Positions 19,019 through 26,134 are shown, counted from the first letter of the stretch. The stretch: 37,517 nucleotides of DNA from Alphaproteobacteria bacterium (GCA_021776685.1 JAJFFJ010000101.1:1-37517), one strand, 5' to 3'. Translations and numbers: made by a program. The notes: a model not told the origin generated them from the sequence alone.

Positions 19019-19058
19019 GTTGCGAAATGTTGCCATTTGTTGCGGTTTGTTGCGATCA
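19019..19058. repeat. Four tandem 10-bp repeats, consensus GTTGCgattT
   Basis: Four head-to-tail units at 19019, 19029, 19039 and 19049 read GTTGCGAAAT, GTTGCCATTT, GTTGCGGTTT and GTTGCGATCA. GTTGC is invariant in all four. One unit per helical turn puts every GTTGC on the same face of the DNA, as expected for cooperative protein binding. The array lies ~240 bp before the binding-protein start and just after the acyl-CoA synthetase. Confidence 0.75.
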
Positions 19059-19123
19059 GGCTAACTTCAGTATCCACACGCCTTCGCGGGTATGACGGGA
19101 GGGGTAGCGGCAGAATCTCCCAA

Positions 19124-19150
19124 ATGTGGGTTTATGTGGTGTTTTGTGGG
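19124..19150. repeat. Three 10-bp periodic repeats, core TGTGG
   Basis: TGTGG occurs at 19125, 19135 and 19145, exactly 10 bp apart, in ATGTGGGTTT, ATGTGGTGTT and TTGTGGGGGT. A degenerate fourth step may follow at 19155 (TGGCGG). The sequence differs from the upstream GTTGC array but shares its period, 140-175 bp before the next gene. Confidence 0.55.
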
Positions 19151-19296
19151 GGTATGGCGGCGCCCCGCGCCAATCGTGAAGGCGTTCACCCAGGCAGAGG
19201 ACGAGCCAGGCCGCGAAACTGCGTGCGATGATCTCCTTTTCCAAGAGCCAACCTCTGAATATAGGTAAATTATCCTCTATTTCAAGGAAGTCACCG

Positions 19297-20298
19297 GTGC
19301 GTCTGATCCATGTTCTTGCCGTCGCATGCCTGGCGACCGGAATTGTGCCCGCGGCCGCTGACACGGTTGCAAATATTCAGCAGGCCGGCGTGCTCCGCTG
19401 CGGTGTCAGCCAGGGCTATCCGGGGCTGTCGAACCCGGACAACCAGGGCCGTTGGACCGGCATTGATGTGGACTATTGCCGTGCGCTGGCGGCTGCCATC
19501 CTGGGCGACGGGCAAAAGGTCAAATTCATCCCACTCTCCGCCAAGGTGCGGTTTACGGCCCTGCAGTCCGGTGAGATCGACGTGCTGTCGCGCTACACGT
19601 CCTGGACCTTCAGCCGCGACGCCGGACTGGGGATCAACTTCGTTGGCGTACTCTATCACGACGGACAGGGCTTCATGGTGCGCAGGTCGCTCAAGATCAG
19701 AAGCGCGCGCCAACTCTCCGGCGCCAGCGTCTGTACGGCCACCGGCACCACCACGGAACTCAACGTTGCCGACTATTTCCGCCGTCACCGCATGAAGCTT
19801 CGTATCGTGGCGTTCGAGAAAGCATCGGAGGTGATTGCCGCCTATGATTCAGGGCGTTGCGATGCCTACACCACCGCTCGCTTGCTGCTGACCGCACAGC
19901 GCACCAAGCTCAAGCGGCCCGGCGACCATCTGGTGTTGCCGGAGACGATCTCAAAGGAACCCGTGGGCCCTGCCGTGCGTCAGGGCGATGACCGGTTTTT
20001 CAATGTCGCAAAATGGGTGCTGAATGCGCTGCTGGCGGCGGAAGAGCACAAAGTCACGAAATTCAACGCCCCAGTTATGGTCCGCAGCGCCAATCCTGCC
20101 GTCCGCCGGTTGTTGGGCGGGGAGGGTAACCTGGGCGCAAAACTGGGGCTCCATGCTGCCTGGGCATTTCGGGCCCTTCGTGCGGTCGGCAATTATGCGG
20201 AAATCTGGCGCCGCCACCTGGGCCCCCTTGGTATCCCCCGTGGACGCAACCGCCTGTGGCGCGAAGGCGGCCTGCTCTATTCGCCGCCATTCCGGTAG
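19297..20298 (+). CDS. AapJ/BztA-like amino-acid ABC transporter substrate-binding protein
   Basis: Periplasmic binding protein for polar amino acids (SBP_bac_3 family, AapJ/BztA branch), 333 residues. The signal peptide RLIHVLAVACLATGIVPAAA is followed by GVLRCGVSQGYPGLSNPD, WTGIDVDYCRALAAAILGD, RFTALQSGEIDVLSRYTSWT and a C terminus ending GGLLYSPPFR, all characteristic of AapJ. I start at GTG 19297, which has an AAGGAAG ribosome site and gives a clean signal peptide; the ATG at 19228 would add 23 residues. No permease or ATPase gene is adjacent, so it is an orphan that must share a transporter elsewhere or serve chemotaxis or another sensory role. Confidence 0.9.
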   Translation: MRLIHVLAVACLATGIVPAAADTVANIQQAGVLRCGVSQGYPGLSNPDNQGRWTGIDVDYCRALAAAILGDGQKVKFIPLSAKVRFTALQSGEIDVLSRYTSWTFSRDAGLGINFVGVLYHDGQGFMVRRSLKIRSARQLSGASVCTATGTTTELNVADYFRRHRMKLRIVAFEKASEVIAAYDSGRCDAYTTARLLLTAQRTKLKRPGDHLVLPETISKEPVGPAVRQGDDRFFNVAKWVLNALLAAEEHKVTKFNAPVMVRSANPAVRRLLGGEGNLGAKLGLHAAWAFRALRAVGNYAEIWRRHLGPLGIPRGRNRLWREGGLLYSPPFR

Positions 20299-20313
20299 GT
20301 GTCCGGTAGGCTC

Positions 20314-20877
20314 TCAGCCCCCGGGCTTGTTCTTTCCAAGAAGGCACCCGAAGAAACCTCTTCGGGCGGTCGCGTGCATTTGGTCGGCACCGGCGTTTGC
20401 GCGAGCAAGATCAGCATAGAGATAGACAACCGATCCGGTTTCCATGCGCGCCAGCGCCGCCTCCGCCTTACGGCGGGCATCATCTGCCGTCTTCCGGTCG
20501 GCAAGGGCCTCGCGCCAATCCCGTGCAAGATCGCTGCGGTCGAAGCAGGGCCAGCAATAGCTGGCGCGGGTCCAAATCTCGCCGCGCTTCCGCCAGTGAA
20601 TCCGTGCTTCCTGCCAGCGCGTTGATGGCGTAATTCCCAGCTTCCCGGCAGTCTTGTCCAATCGGCGTTCCTGCCTCCGTAGATAGGCCAGGTAGGGGAG
20701 CAGGTGGCGGAGGCACTGCTGCGTGCCTTTCGCAAATTTCATCCGCGGGAACATGCGCGAAAGGGATTGCCCATCGTGTTCCTGGCGGGTTTGACCGGCG
20801 ACAGGGGCGACCGCTGTCACAAGAACTGCGAGGGCGAGGGTCAGGACCAATGAGGAGGGATATGTCTTCCGGCGCAT
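20314..20877 (-). CDS. Uncharacterised secreted protein
   Basis: I do not recognise this 187-residue protein. The N terminus is a clear signal peptide: MRRK, a hydrophobic run of LVLTLALAVLVTAVAP, then a probable cleavage at VAG-QT. The mature part is mostly helical and basic, with an Ala/Arg/Glu-rich helix ADDARRKAEAALARME and three cysteines around the middle plus one near the end. The frame continues 23 codons upstream through the repeat region, but the inner ATG is favoured because it starts the signal peptide; its ribosome site is weak. It converges on the binding-protein gene with a 15-bp gap and is divergent from the NTF2-like gene. Confidence 0.6.
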   Translation of the reverse strand: MRRKTYPSSLVLTLALAVLVTAVAPVAGQTRQEHDGQSLSRMFPRMKFAKGTQQCLRHLLPYLAYLRRQERRLDKTAGKLGITPSTRWQEARIHWRKRGEIWTRASYCWPCFDRSDLARDWREALADRKTADDARRKAEAALARMETGSVVYLYADLARANAGADQMHATARRGFFGCLLGKNKPGG

Positions 20878-20904
20878 GGCGGCGACGATAACTCTGTCTG
20901 TTCT

Positions 20905-20952
20905 GGATTGCCATGGCCCCGGATGGCCATGGGCCCGGATTACCATGGGATC
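20905..20952. repeat. Three tandem 16-bp repeats around CCATGG
   Basis: Units at 20905, 20921 and 20937 read GGATTGCCATGGCCCC, GGATGGCCATGGGCCC and GGATTACCATGGGATC. CCATGG, itself a palindrome, recurs exactly every 16 bp at 20911, 20927 and 20943. The array sits between the starts of two divergent genes (20877 minus, 21025 plus), where operators would lie. Confidence 0.75.
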
Positions 20953-21024
20953 GCGATATCGCTTTTGCTACCTTGACTGGAAGGGGCAAGGATCAATTGC
21001 AACTGACCGACAAGGAGGCCGCTG

Positions 21025-21474
21025 ATGCCGGCTACCGACTACATCGTCACCGATGATGACCTTACCCGCCTCAAGGCCTGCTATCAGGCATGGCATGACA
21101 ACAAAGGGCAGAATAACAGCCTGCAGAACTGGCTGGACCTGATGGCGGAAGACATCAACATCATCAACATCAACGAGGGCAATGACCCATCATTGGCCTT
21201 TGCAAAAGATCGCCAGGGACATGAAGAGGCGAAGGTCTACTTCACTGCGCTGTTTGACGGTTGGGAAATGCGCGACTGGAGCCCGGGCGTCTTCGTCAGG
21301 GAAGGCTGCTATGTCACCATGTTCGGCCAGTGCAGTTGGAAAAACAAATCCACAGGCAAGACAGCCAAGGGGCGGGTAGCCCATTTGTTCAAGTATGTGG
21401 ATGGCTTGATCTCCGAATTTACCGAGGTGTTCGATTCGGCCGAGGTGATCCAGGCCGCGACACCGGACGCTTAG
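21025..21474 (+). CDS. NTF2/SnoaL-like protein
   Basis: A 149-residue protein of the NTF2-like (SnoaL) alpha+beta cone fold: an N-terminal helical part (DDDLTRLKACYQAWHDN), a central WLDLMAEDINIININEG strand-turn, and C-terminal strands GCYVTMFGQCSWKNK and KGRVAHLFKYVDGLISEFTEVFDS. This fold serves as polyketide cyclase, isomerase or ligand-binding protein, and the sequence does not tell which. There is no signal peptide. An AAGGAGG ribosome site lies 10 bp before the ATG. It is followed by the terminator of the convergent outer-membrane gene. Confidence 0.8.
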   Translation: MPATDYIVTDDDLTRLKACYQAWHDNKGQNNSLQNWLDLMAEDINIININEGNDPSLAFAKDRQGHEEAKVYFTALFDGWEMRDWSPGVFVREGCYVTMFGQCSWKNKSTGKTAKGRVAHLFKYVDGLISEFTEVFDSAEVIQAATPDA

Positions 21475-21489
21475 AAGAAGGCTCCTGGC

Positions 21490-21522
21490 AAAAAGCGGGG
21501 CGGACCTTTTCGGATCCGCCCC
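21490..21522 (-). terminator. Intrinsic terminator of the outer-membrane barrel gene
   Basis: GGGGCGGA at 21497-21504 pairs with TCCGCCCC at 21515-21522, extended inward by CC/GG with one bulged A. On the minus strand the hairpin is followed by GC and five Ts (21494-21490). It lies ~60 bp past the minus-strand stop at 21582. On the plus strand it may also slow transcription from the NTF2-like gene, but no T run follows there. Confidence 0.75.
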
Positions 21523-21581
21523 GGCCGGCGGCGCGTCAGGAGAGGGGACAGCCCCCGTGCCCCTGATGCGGGAGCGACGGG

Positions 21582-22673
21582 TTAGCCGCCGGTTGAGAAT
21601 GGAATGATGAACCGCACCCCGCCGGTGAAGCTGTAGCCGCCCTGGTGGGTCAGGCTGGCAGCAGAGGTGTTGCCGGGGGAGGGGTGGCGGATGCCCGGCA
21701 TGGCGCTGTTGTAATTGAAGGCGCCGGTCAGGGCGACGATCACAGGGCCGAGACGGTAGCGTACACCCGCGGTCACGCCGGTCACAAAGGCGACGGTGGA
21801 GGCGGTGTCAGACGCGCTGCCACGGGCCACCAGATTGCCGGTACAATTATTCAACGGTACGCCGTTTGCGCCCTGGCAGCTGGTGCCGTTGTAACGGCTC
21901 CGCTGATAGGCAAAGCCGGCATAGCCGCCCACATAAAGGCGCATGCCGTGGGTCACCTTCCAGACCAGATTGGCGCCGCCGCGGAGGCCCAGATGCCAGG
22001 TGCGCACGCTTTCAAACATCAGCGAGTCTTGGAAAACCGTGCCCGCAACCCGGGTGGCGACAAAGGAGCGGATGCGGCCGTCATAGTCGGTATTGGCCTG
22101 GCCGCCATGAATGCTGACAAAAGGTGAGATGATCCAGCTGGGCGCGACCTTGTAATCGCTGCGGGCGGTCAGTGAAAGCTGCCAGCGGTTGTGGTCGGCA
22201 CTGAGCGCGCCTCGGGCACTGCCCGTGAGGCCAAAGCCGAATCCGGTGCTGGTGCCGTCCACCTGGAAGATGGTGCCCGCGCTGACGGACTGGTTGGTCT
22301 CAGTGCTGGTCTTTTTGCCGATACGATAGAGAAAGCCCAGCTCCAGCCGCACCTGACGTCCCATCCACGCCGGCATAGCGCCGTCGCGAAAGATATAGCC
22401 CAGCGTGGCGTCCGGGCCGCCGGAGAAAATCTTGGGCTCAAAGCTGAGGATTGGCGCGGCGTTGCCTGCGGTGAAGACATTGCCGTCGTAACGGGGCAGC
22501 TTCAGATAGTCGATGCCGCCTCCGCTGGATAGGTACCAGCTTCCGGCGCGGATCATGCTGGCGCCGGGCCAGCCGCCATCTGCGGGGTTGGCATGGCTGG
22601 GCGTGAGTGCGCCCGCGGTGATGAAGCCAGCAACGGCGATGCATCTGGCCGTGTGTTTGAAGTTAATCGTCAT
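21582..22673 (-). CDS. Outer-membrane beta-barrel protein
   Basis: A 363-residue protein with a signal peptide (FKHTARCIAVAGFITAGALT, cleavage near SHA-NP). The mature part consists of alternating amphipathic strands rich in Gly, Tyr and Ser, for example WHLGLRGGANLVWKV and MRLYVGGYAGFAYQRS, and ends with GYSFTGGVRFIIPFSTGG, a typical terminal barrel strand region. Two cysteines in SCQGANGVPLNNC may form a loop disulfide. The ATG at 22673 has an AGGAGAG ribosome site; the frame is open 111 codons upstream but that is noncoding in character. It is divergent from regulator 1 (22934), so it is a candidate target. The transported substrate, if any, is unknown. Confidence 0.8.
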   Translation of the reverse strand: MTINFKHTARCIAVAGFITAGALTPSHANPADGGWPGASMIRAGSWYLSSGGGIDYLKLPRYDGNVFTAGNAAPILSFEPKIFSGGPDATLGYIFRDGAMPAWMGRQVRLELGFLYRIGKKTSTETNQSVSAGTIFQVDGTSTGFGFGLTGSARGALSADHNRWQLSLTARSDYKVAPSWIISPFVSIHGGQANTDYDGRIRSFVATRVAGTVFQDSLMFESVRTWHLGLRGGANLVWKVTHGMRLYVGGYAGFAYQRSRYNGTSCQGANGVPLNNCTGNLVARGSASDTASTVAFVTGVTAGVRYRLGPVIVALTGAFNYNSAMPGIRHPSPGNTSAASLTHQGGYSFTGGVRFIIPFSTGG

Positions 22674-22933
22674 CTGTCTCTCCTGATTCTTCCTGCCGGG
22701 TAGGTCCCGATTGGGGCGCCAGAACCGTCCCGGCGTCTGAGGAGAGAGGTACAAGGCCCCGAATTCTCTTGCTTGAAGAGCAGGTGGAGAGTTTGTGGGG
22801 ATGGGCGGGAGAAGTCTGAAGATTTCATTCCAGGGGCGCTTGTGGATCAAGATCGGCCTATGCGGCTCGACAAGCCCGGGATGCGCGCTAGTATTCCCGC
22901 CTGCCATGCCAACGGGGATACGACCCTTTTTCC

Positions 22934-24496
22934 ATGATTTTTGCGTTCGGTGATTGGGAGCTCGATACCGGGCTCTATGAACTTCGATGCCAGGGCCAGC
23001 CGGCAAAGGTGGAGCCCCAGGTCTTCGATATGCTCGCTTTTCTGGTGCGTCACCGGGACCGGGTGGTCAGCCGGGACGAGATCATCGACGCCGTGTGGGA
23101 GGGCCGCATCGTCAGCGAAGCCACCATCTCGACCTGTCTGAAGGGTGCGCGCCAGGCGATTGGCGATGATGGCCGTCAGCAGCGGCTGATTAAAACCGTG
23201 CATGGCCGGGGCTTCCGGTTCGTCGGCGATGTGGCGAAAGAGGAAGCTGAGACACCCAGGCCCGAATCCTCTTCTGAACCACTGGCGGAAACGCCACCGG
23301 ATGCTCCGCTGCCCGCTGCTGGTGTGTCGGCGAAGCCTGTTATTGCCGTGCTTCCCTTCGACAATCTGAGCGCGGAGGGAGACGCTTATTTTGCCGATGG
23401 CCTGACGGAAGACATCATCACCAATCTGTCGCGTTTTCGGGATCTGCTGATCATTGCCCGTACCGCCACCTTCCTGTTCCGGGGGCGAGGGCAGACGCCG
23501 GCCGAATTCTGTGCGGAGCTGAATGCCGGATATTTTGTTGAGGGCAGCGTCCGCCGGGCCGGGAACCGGGTTCGGGTTACCGTCCAGCTGATCGAAGCGG
23601 CCACCGGATTGCACTTGTGGGCCGACAACTTCGACCGCGACATGGAAGATATTTTCGCGGTTCAGGATGAGGTCACGCGCACCATTGCGGGCTCGCTCGG
23701 CGTCAAGATGCAGGGCGCCGTGCGGCAACGGACCCTGAAGAAAAGCGCCCAGGAACTGGATGCCTATGAATGCGTGTTGCTGGCGCGCCGGTTCACGGAA
23801 GTGCTGAATGCTGAATCCCATGCAGAGGCGCGGGATCTGCTCGAACGGGCGGTGGAGCTGGACCCCGAAAACGCGGACGCCCACGCGCTCCTGTCAAACG
23901 TCTACCTGGCAGAGCACCGCTTCGGGCTGAATACGCAGGACGAGCCGATTTCCCGGGCGTTGAAGCAGGCGGAAATCGCGACCGATCTTGACCCTCAGAA
24001 TGCTTATGCGCGGTGTTGGCTGGCCGTCGTGCATTTCTTCCGGCACGAGAATGAAAAGTTTGAGGCGGAAGCCCGCCGCGCCCTTGAGCTCAATCCGAAT
24101 GATCCGGAGATCCTCGCCGACATCGGGCACTTTATGGCTTTCATGGGCCAATTTGAGCGTGGCATCGAACTGTCCCGCCGGGCCATGGAGCTGAACCCTC
24201 TGCATCCTGACTGGTACAATTACAGTTTCGTCCGATACCACTATGACCGGCGGGAATATGACGAGGCGCTGGCAATTCTCGGGCAGATCGGCATGCCCGA
24301 GTTTTATTGGTGGAACATGTTCCGGGCGGCGGCTCTGGGACAGCTGGGCGCCCCGGGGGCGAAAGCGGCCTTGACCCAGGCCATGGAGACGTATCCGGAT
24401 CTGTCTCCCGCGGCGGAATTCGCCAAGTGGAACGCTGCGCCAGATGATCTCGCCCACCTGGTAGAGGGATTGCGCAAGGCGGGGCTCGACGACTGA
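22934..24496 (+). CDS. Winged-helix / TolB-like / TPR regulator, copy 1
   Basis: A 520-residue modular regulator. Residues 1-100 form an OmpR/CadC-type winged-helix DNA-binding domain (FDMLAFLVRHRDRVVSRDEI, then LIKTVHGRGFRFVGDV). A Pro/Glu-rich linker spans 101-133. A TolB-like/FlgO-type domain follows at about 134-260 (VIAVLPFDNLSAEGDAYFAD, YFVEGSVRRAGNRVRVTVQL). Tetratricopeptide repeats fill 275-500. There is no transmembrane helix in the linker, unlike CadC, so it is predicted to be cytoplasmic. It is 260 bp from the divergent outer-membrane gene. It shares architecture and length with the regulator at 26230 and its rear two-thirds with the cyclase at 32636. The signal sensed is unknown. 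Confidence 0.9.
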   Translation: MIFAFGDWELDTGLYELRCQGQPAKVEPQVFDMLAFLVRHRDRVVSRDEIIDAVWEGRIVSEATISTCLKGARQAIGDDGRQQRLIKTVHGRGFRFVGDVAKEEAETPRPESSSEPLAETPPDAPLPAAGVSAKPVIAVLPFDNLSAEGDAYFADGLTEDIITNLSRFRDLLIIARTATFLFRGRGQTPAEFCAELNAGYFVEGSVRRAGNRVRVTVQLIEAATGLHLWADNFDRDMEDIFAVQDEVTRTIAGSLGVKMQGAVRQRTLKKSAQELDAYECVLLARRFTEVLNAESHAEARDLLERAVELDPENADAHALLSNVYLAEHRFGLNTQDEPISRALKQAEIATDLDPQNAYARCWLAVVHFFRHENEKFEAEARRALELNPNDPEILADIGHFMAFMGQFERGIELSRRAMELNPLHPDWYNYSFVRYHYDRREYDEALAILGQIGMPEFYWWNMFRAAALGQLGAPGAKAALTQAMETYPDLSPAAEFAKWNAAPDDLAHLVEGLRKAGLDD

Positions 24497-24600
24497 CCGT
24501 CAGCCGCTTGCCCGCGCGGCCGGGCCGGCTGGGCGTCTGCCACCAGGGGCAGAAGGTTCAACAGGACCACCGCTGCGACCAGGGTTTTCAGAATTTTCAT
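24304..24600 (-). CDS. Possible small exported peptide, antisense to the end of regulator 1
   Basis: The start region looks genuine: an AAGGAG ribosome site 7 bp before ATG, then MKILKTLVAAVVLLNLLPLVADA, a good signal peptide. After that the 98-codon frame is Ala/Arg/Ser/Pro-rich, resembles nothing I know, and runs ~190 bp antisense through the 3' end of regulator 1. Either it is a short exported peptide, or it is the 5' remnant of a gene whose body was lost when the regulator module arrived. An intrinsic terminator (24619-24679) sits directly ahead of its ribosome site, so expression would need read-through. Confidence 0.4.
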   Translation of the reverse strand: MKILKTLVAAVVLLNLLPLVADAQPARPRGQAADGQSSSPALRNPSTRWARSSGAAFHLANSAAGDRSGYVSMAWVKAAFAPGAPSCPRAAARNMFHQ

Positions 24601-24618
24601 TGGTCGGCTCCTTTTTTG

Positions 24619-24679
24619 AAAAAAGAGAGGACGGTCAGCCTGCCCGGTAGGGGGAGGAGAGGGACCAGGCTGACCGTCC
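24619..24679 (-). terminator. Strong hairpin with T run downstream of the acyl-CoA dehydrogenase-like gene
   Basis: Perfect 14-bp arms GGACGGTCAGCCTG (24629-24642) and CAGGCTGACCGTCC (24666-24679) are separated by 23 bp. On the minus strand the hairpin is followed by TCTC and six Ts. It lies 112 bp past the flavoprotein stop at 24791. Its T run touches the ribosome site of the small exported frame at 24600, so it could also act as an attenuator. Confidence 0.8.
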
Positions 24680-24790
24680 GGGCGTGCGGGGAGCGAACCG
24701 CATCGCCGGGGCATTCATGGCTTTCGCGTGGGAGGCCTTATTGGTGCGAAAGCCTTGAATACCGAGGGTTGGTGTGGGGCTGCGAGCCTC

Positions 24791-25960
24791 TTACGCAGCT
24801 TGCTTCTGCGGCTCGGCCGGAACCGTGTCGCTGATCGGGTCGAGGCCAAGGGCGATCCGTCCAGTGAAGCAATGCTGACGCTTCTCCGGCAGCGGGTGAT
24901 AGCGCACGCCGTGGGCATCACGCAGCAACCGCTCCAGGCCGGTTTTACGGAAGAAGCCTGAGCCGCCGGCCGTTTCCATGGCCTTCTGCACGGTCGTCAG
25001 GATCGCCTCCGCCGCAAGGGTCTTGCGGATCAGGATGGCGTTGGCGCCGTCAACGGTGGGCGCGAAGTCCCAGTTGTTGGTGATCGCCACCATGCTGTCG
25101 ACGGCCAGCTGCGCCGTGGTCAAGCGGTTCGTGAGTTCACCCAGCAGATAGGGCGTTTCCGGCTCATCAATGCGCTTCTGCGCTGCCTGGGTGGCGATTT
25201 CCACCGCCGCTTCGGCGACGCCCACATAGGCCGACATGATCATCGGCATGGCCACGGTCAACACCACATTCCACAGCGGGTGGTATTCGCCCTGGGGCCG
25301 CTTCAGCACGATTGCCTCTTCCGGCACGAAAACCTGGTCGAGAACCATGGTCTGCGAACCGGTCGCGCGCATGCCCATGGTCCGCCAGTCATCCATGCCC
25401 GAGACGCCGTCCGCGCTGATCGGCACCGGGAAATGAAACACCTGCGGCCCCTCGACCGGATCCAGATAGGGGGCGGAGGTCACCATGATGGCTCCGCGGG
25501 GTGAGCCGCTGGCGAAGGGCTTGTGCGCGCTGACCAGATAGCCGCCGTCCGTGCGGGTGATCTCGCCATTTGAGGCCATCCAGTCATTGGCGCCAGTGCT
25601 GACCAGGACCGCTTCGGTTGCAGCGACCTTTTCCAGAACCTTCCAGCCGGGCCGGTCGTTCAGATAGTTGAAAATAGCGGCCGCAATCAGGTGCTGGTGC
25701 ATCGACAGCGCCAGCGCCGTGGAGCTGCAGTAACCCGCAAGGGTTCGGACGAAGCTCGCCATTTCCGTATAATTGGCGCCGCCGCCGCCCAGTTCCGTGG
25801 GGATCATGGCCGACAGGATGCGGTGCTCGGCAAGCACATCATAATTGTCGTCGATAAAGCTGTCGGTCTCGTCCCGCTCGGTGATCTTCGCGGCAAAGCC
25901 GGGGCCGATCTTGTGGACGATTGCTTTGAGGTCGATCGTGGCTGTCTTCAGGCTGGTCAT
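24791..25960 (-). CDS. Acyl-CoA dehydrogenase-family flavoprotein
   Basis: A 389-residue flavoprotein of the acyl-CoA dehydrogenase superfamily. The N-terminal helical domain contains IPTELGGGGANYTEM and STALALSMHQHL, the middle beta domain has DDWRTMGMRATGSQTMVLD, and the C-terminal helical domain contains AGGSGFFRKTGLERLLRDAHGV. Where many true dehydrogenases have a YEGT-like segment with the catalytic glutamate, this one has RYHPLPEKRQ, so it may be an atypical dehydrogenase or a DszC/hydroxylase-like flavin enzyme. An AAGGAGC ribosome site precedes the ATG. It is divergent from regulator 2, with a 269-bp region full of repeat elements between them. Confidence 0.88.
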   Translation of the reverse strand: MTSLKTATIDLKAIVHKIGPGFAAKITERDETDSFIDDNYDVLAEHRILSAMIPTELGGGGANYTEMASFVRTLAGYCSSTALALSMHQHLIAAAIFNYLNDRPGWKVLEKVAATEAVLVSTGANDWMASNGEITRTDGGYLVSAHKPFASGSPRGAIMVTSAPYLDPVEGPQVFHFPVPISADGVSGMDDWRTMGMRATGSQTMVLDQVFVPEEAIVLKRPQGEYHPLWNVVLTVAMPMIMSAYVGVAEAAVEIATQAAQKRIDEPETPYLLGELTNRLTTAQLAVDSMVAITNNWDFAPTVDGANAILIRKTLAAEAILTTVQKAMETAGGSGFFRKTGLERLLRDAHGVRYHPLPEKRQHCFTGRIALGLDPISDTVPAEPQKQAA

Positions 25961-26052
25961 CTTTCTGCTCCTTTGGTTTCAGATCCGCCTGTGGGGACAG
26001 GCGGGGAAATTTGGGGGTCGGTCTGCTCGGGGGGTGGCCCGAACGCCGACCT

Positions 26053-26065
26053 GCATCAGTGATGC
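26053..26065. promoter_or_regulatory. 13-bp perfect palindrome
   Basis: GCATCA-G-TGATGC is a perfect 6+1+6 palindrome in the region between the divergent flavoprotein and regulator 2, 92 bp before the flavoprotein start. It is a candidate operator and may act alongside the direct repeats at 26102. It does not match a consensus I can name. Confidence 0.4.
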
Positions 26066-26101
26066 TGTTGTGCCGGAGCTGGGTCTGAAGCGCTTGAAGA
26101 C

Positions 26102-26134
26102 TGTCTGGGGATTGTCTGGGGATTTTCCGGGGAT
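26102..26134. repeat. 11-bp direct repeats, TGTCTGGGGAT
   Basis: Two identical units TGTCTGGGGAT at 26102 and 26113 are followed by a third, TTTCCGGGGAT, at 26124. An 11-bp step with a TGTC half-site is the spacing used by OmpR/PhoB-type winged-helix proteins, the same domain class as the regulator encoded 95 bp downstream. Overlapping it, CGGGGA (26128) and TCCCCG (26142) form an inverted repeat with an 8-bp spacer. Confidence 0.65.

Larger units (their letters stand above)
18983..19296. other. Intergenic region with two phased repeat arrays
   Basis: A 314-bp gap between two plus-strand genes. It holds a T7 run at 19007-19013, two separate 10-bp periodic repeat arrays (19019-19058 and 19124-19150), and the ribosome site of the next gene at 19284-19290. 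A 102-codon minus-strand frame spans much of it but has no family resemblance, and part of it simply reads through the repeats. I see no RNA gene. Confidence 0.7.

Noticed and set aside
19056-19364. 102-codon minus-strand frame in the repeat-rich intergenic region
   Set aside because: It overlaps the signal-peptide region of the binding protein, has no ribosome site I can see, and shows no domain pattern.
19019-20952. CRISPR array
   Set aside because: The repeats are 10-16 bp with no unique spacers and no cas genes nearby.
22766-22780. CTCTT-N5-AAGAG inverted repeat before regulator 1
   Set aside because: Arms of five bases are expected by chance in a 260-bp region. I found no 11-bp direct repeats here like those before regulator 2.
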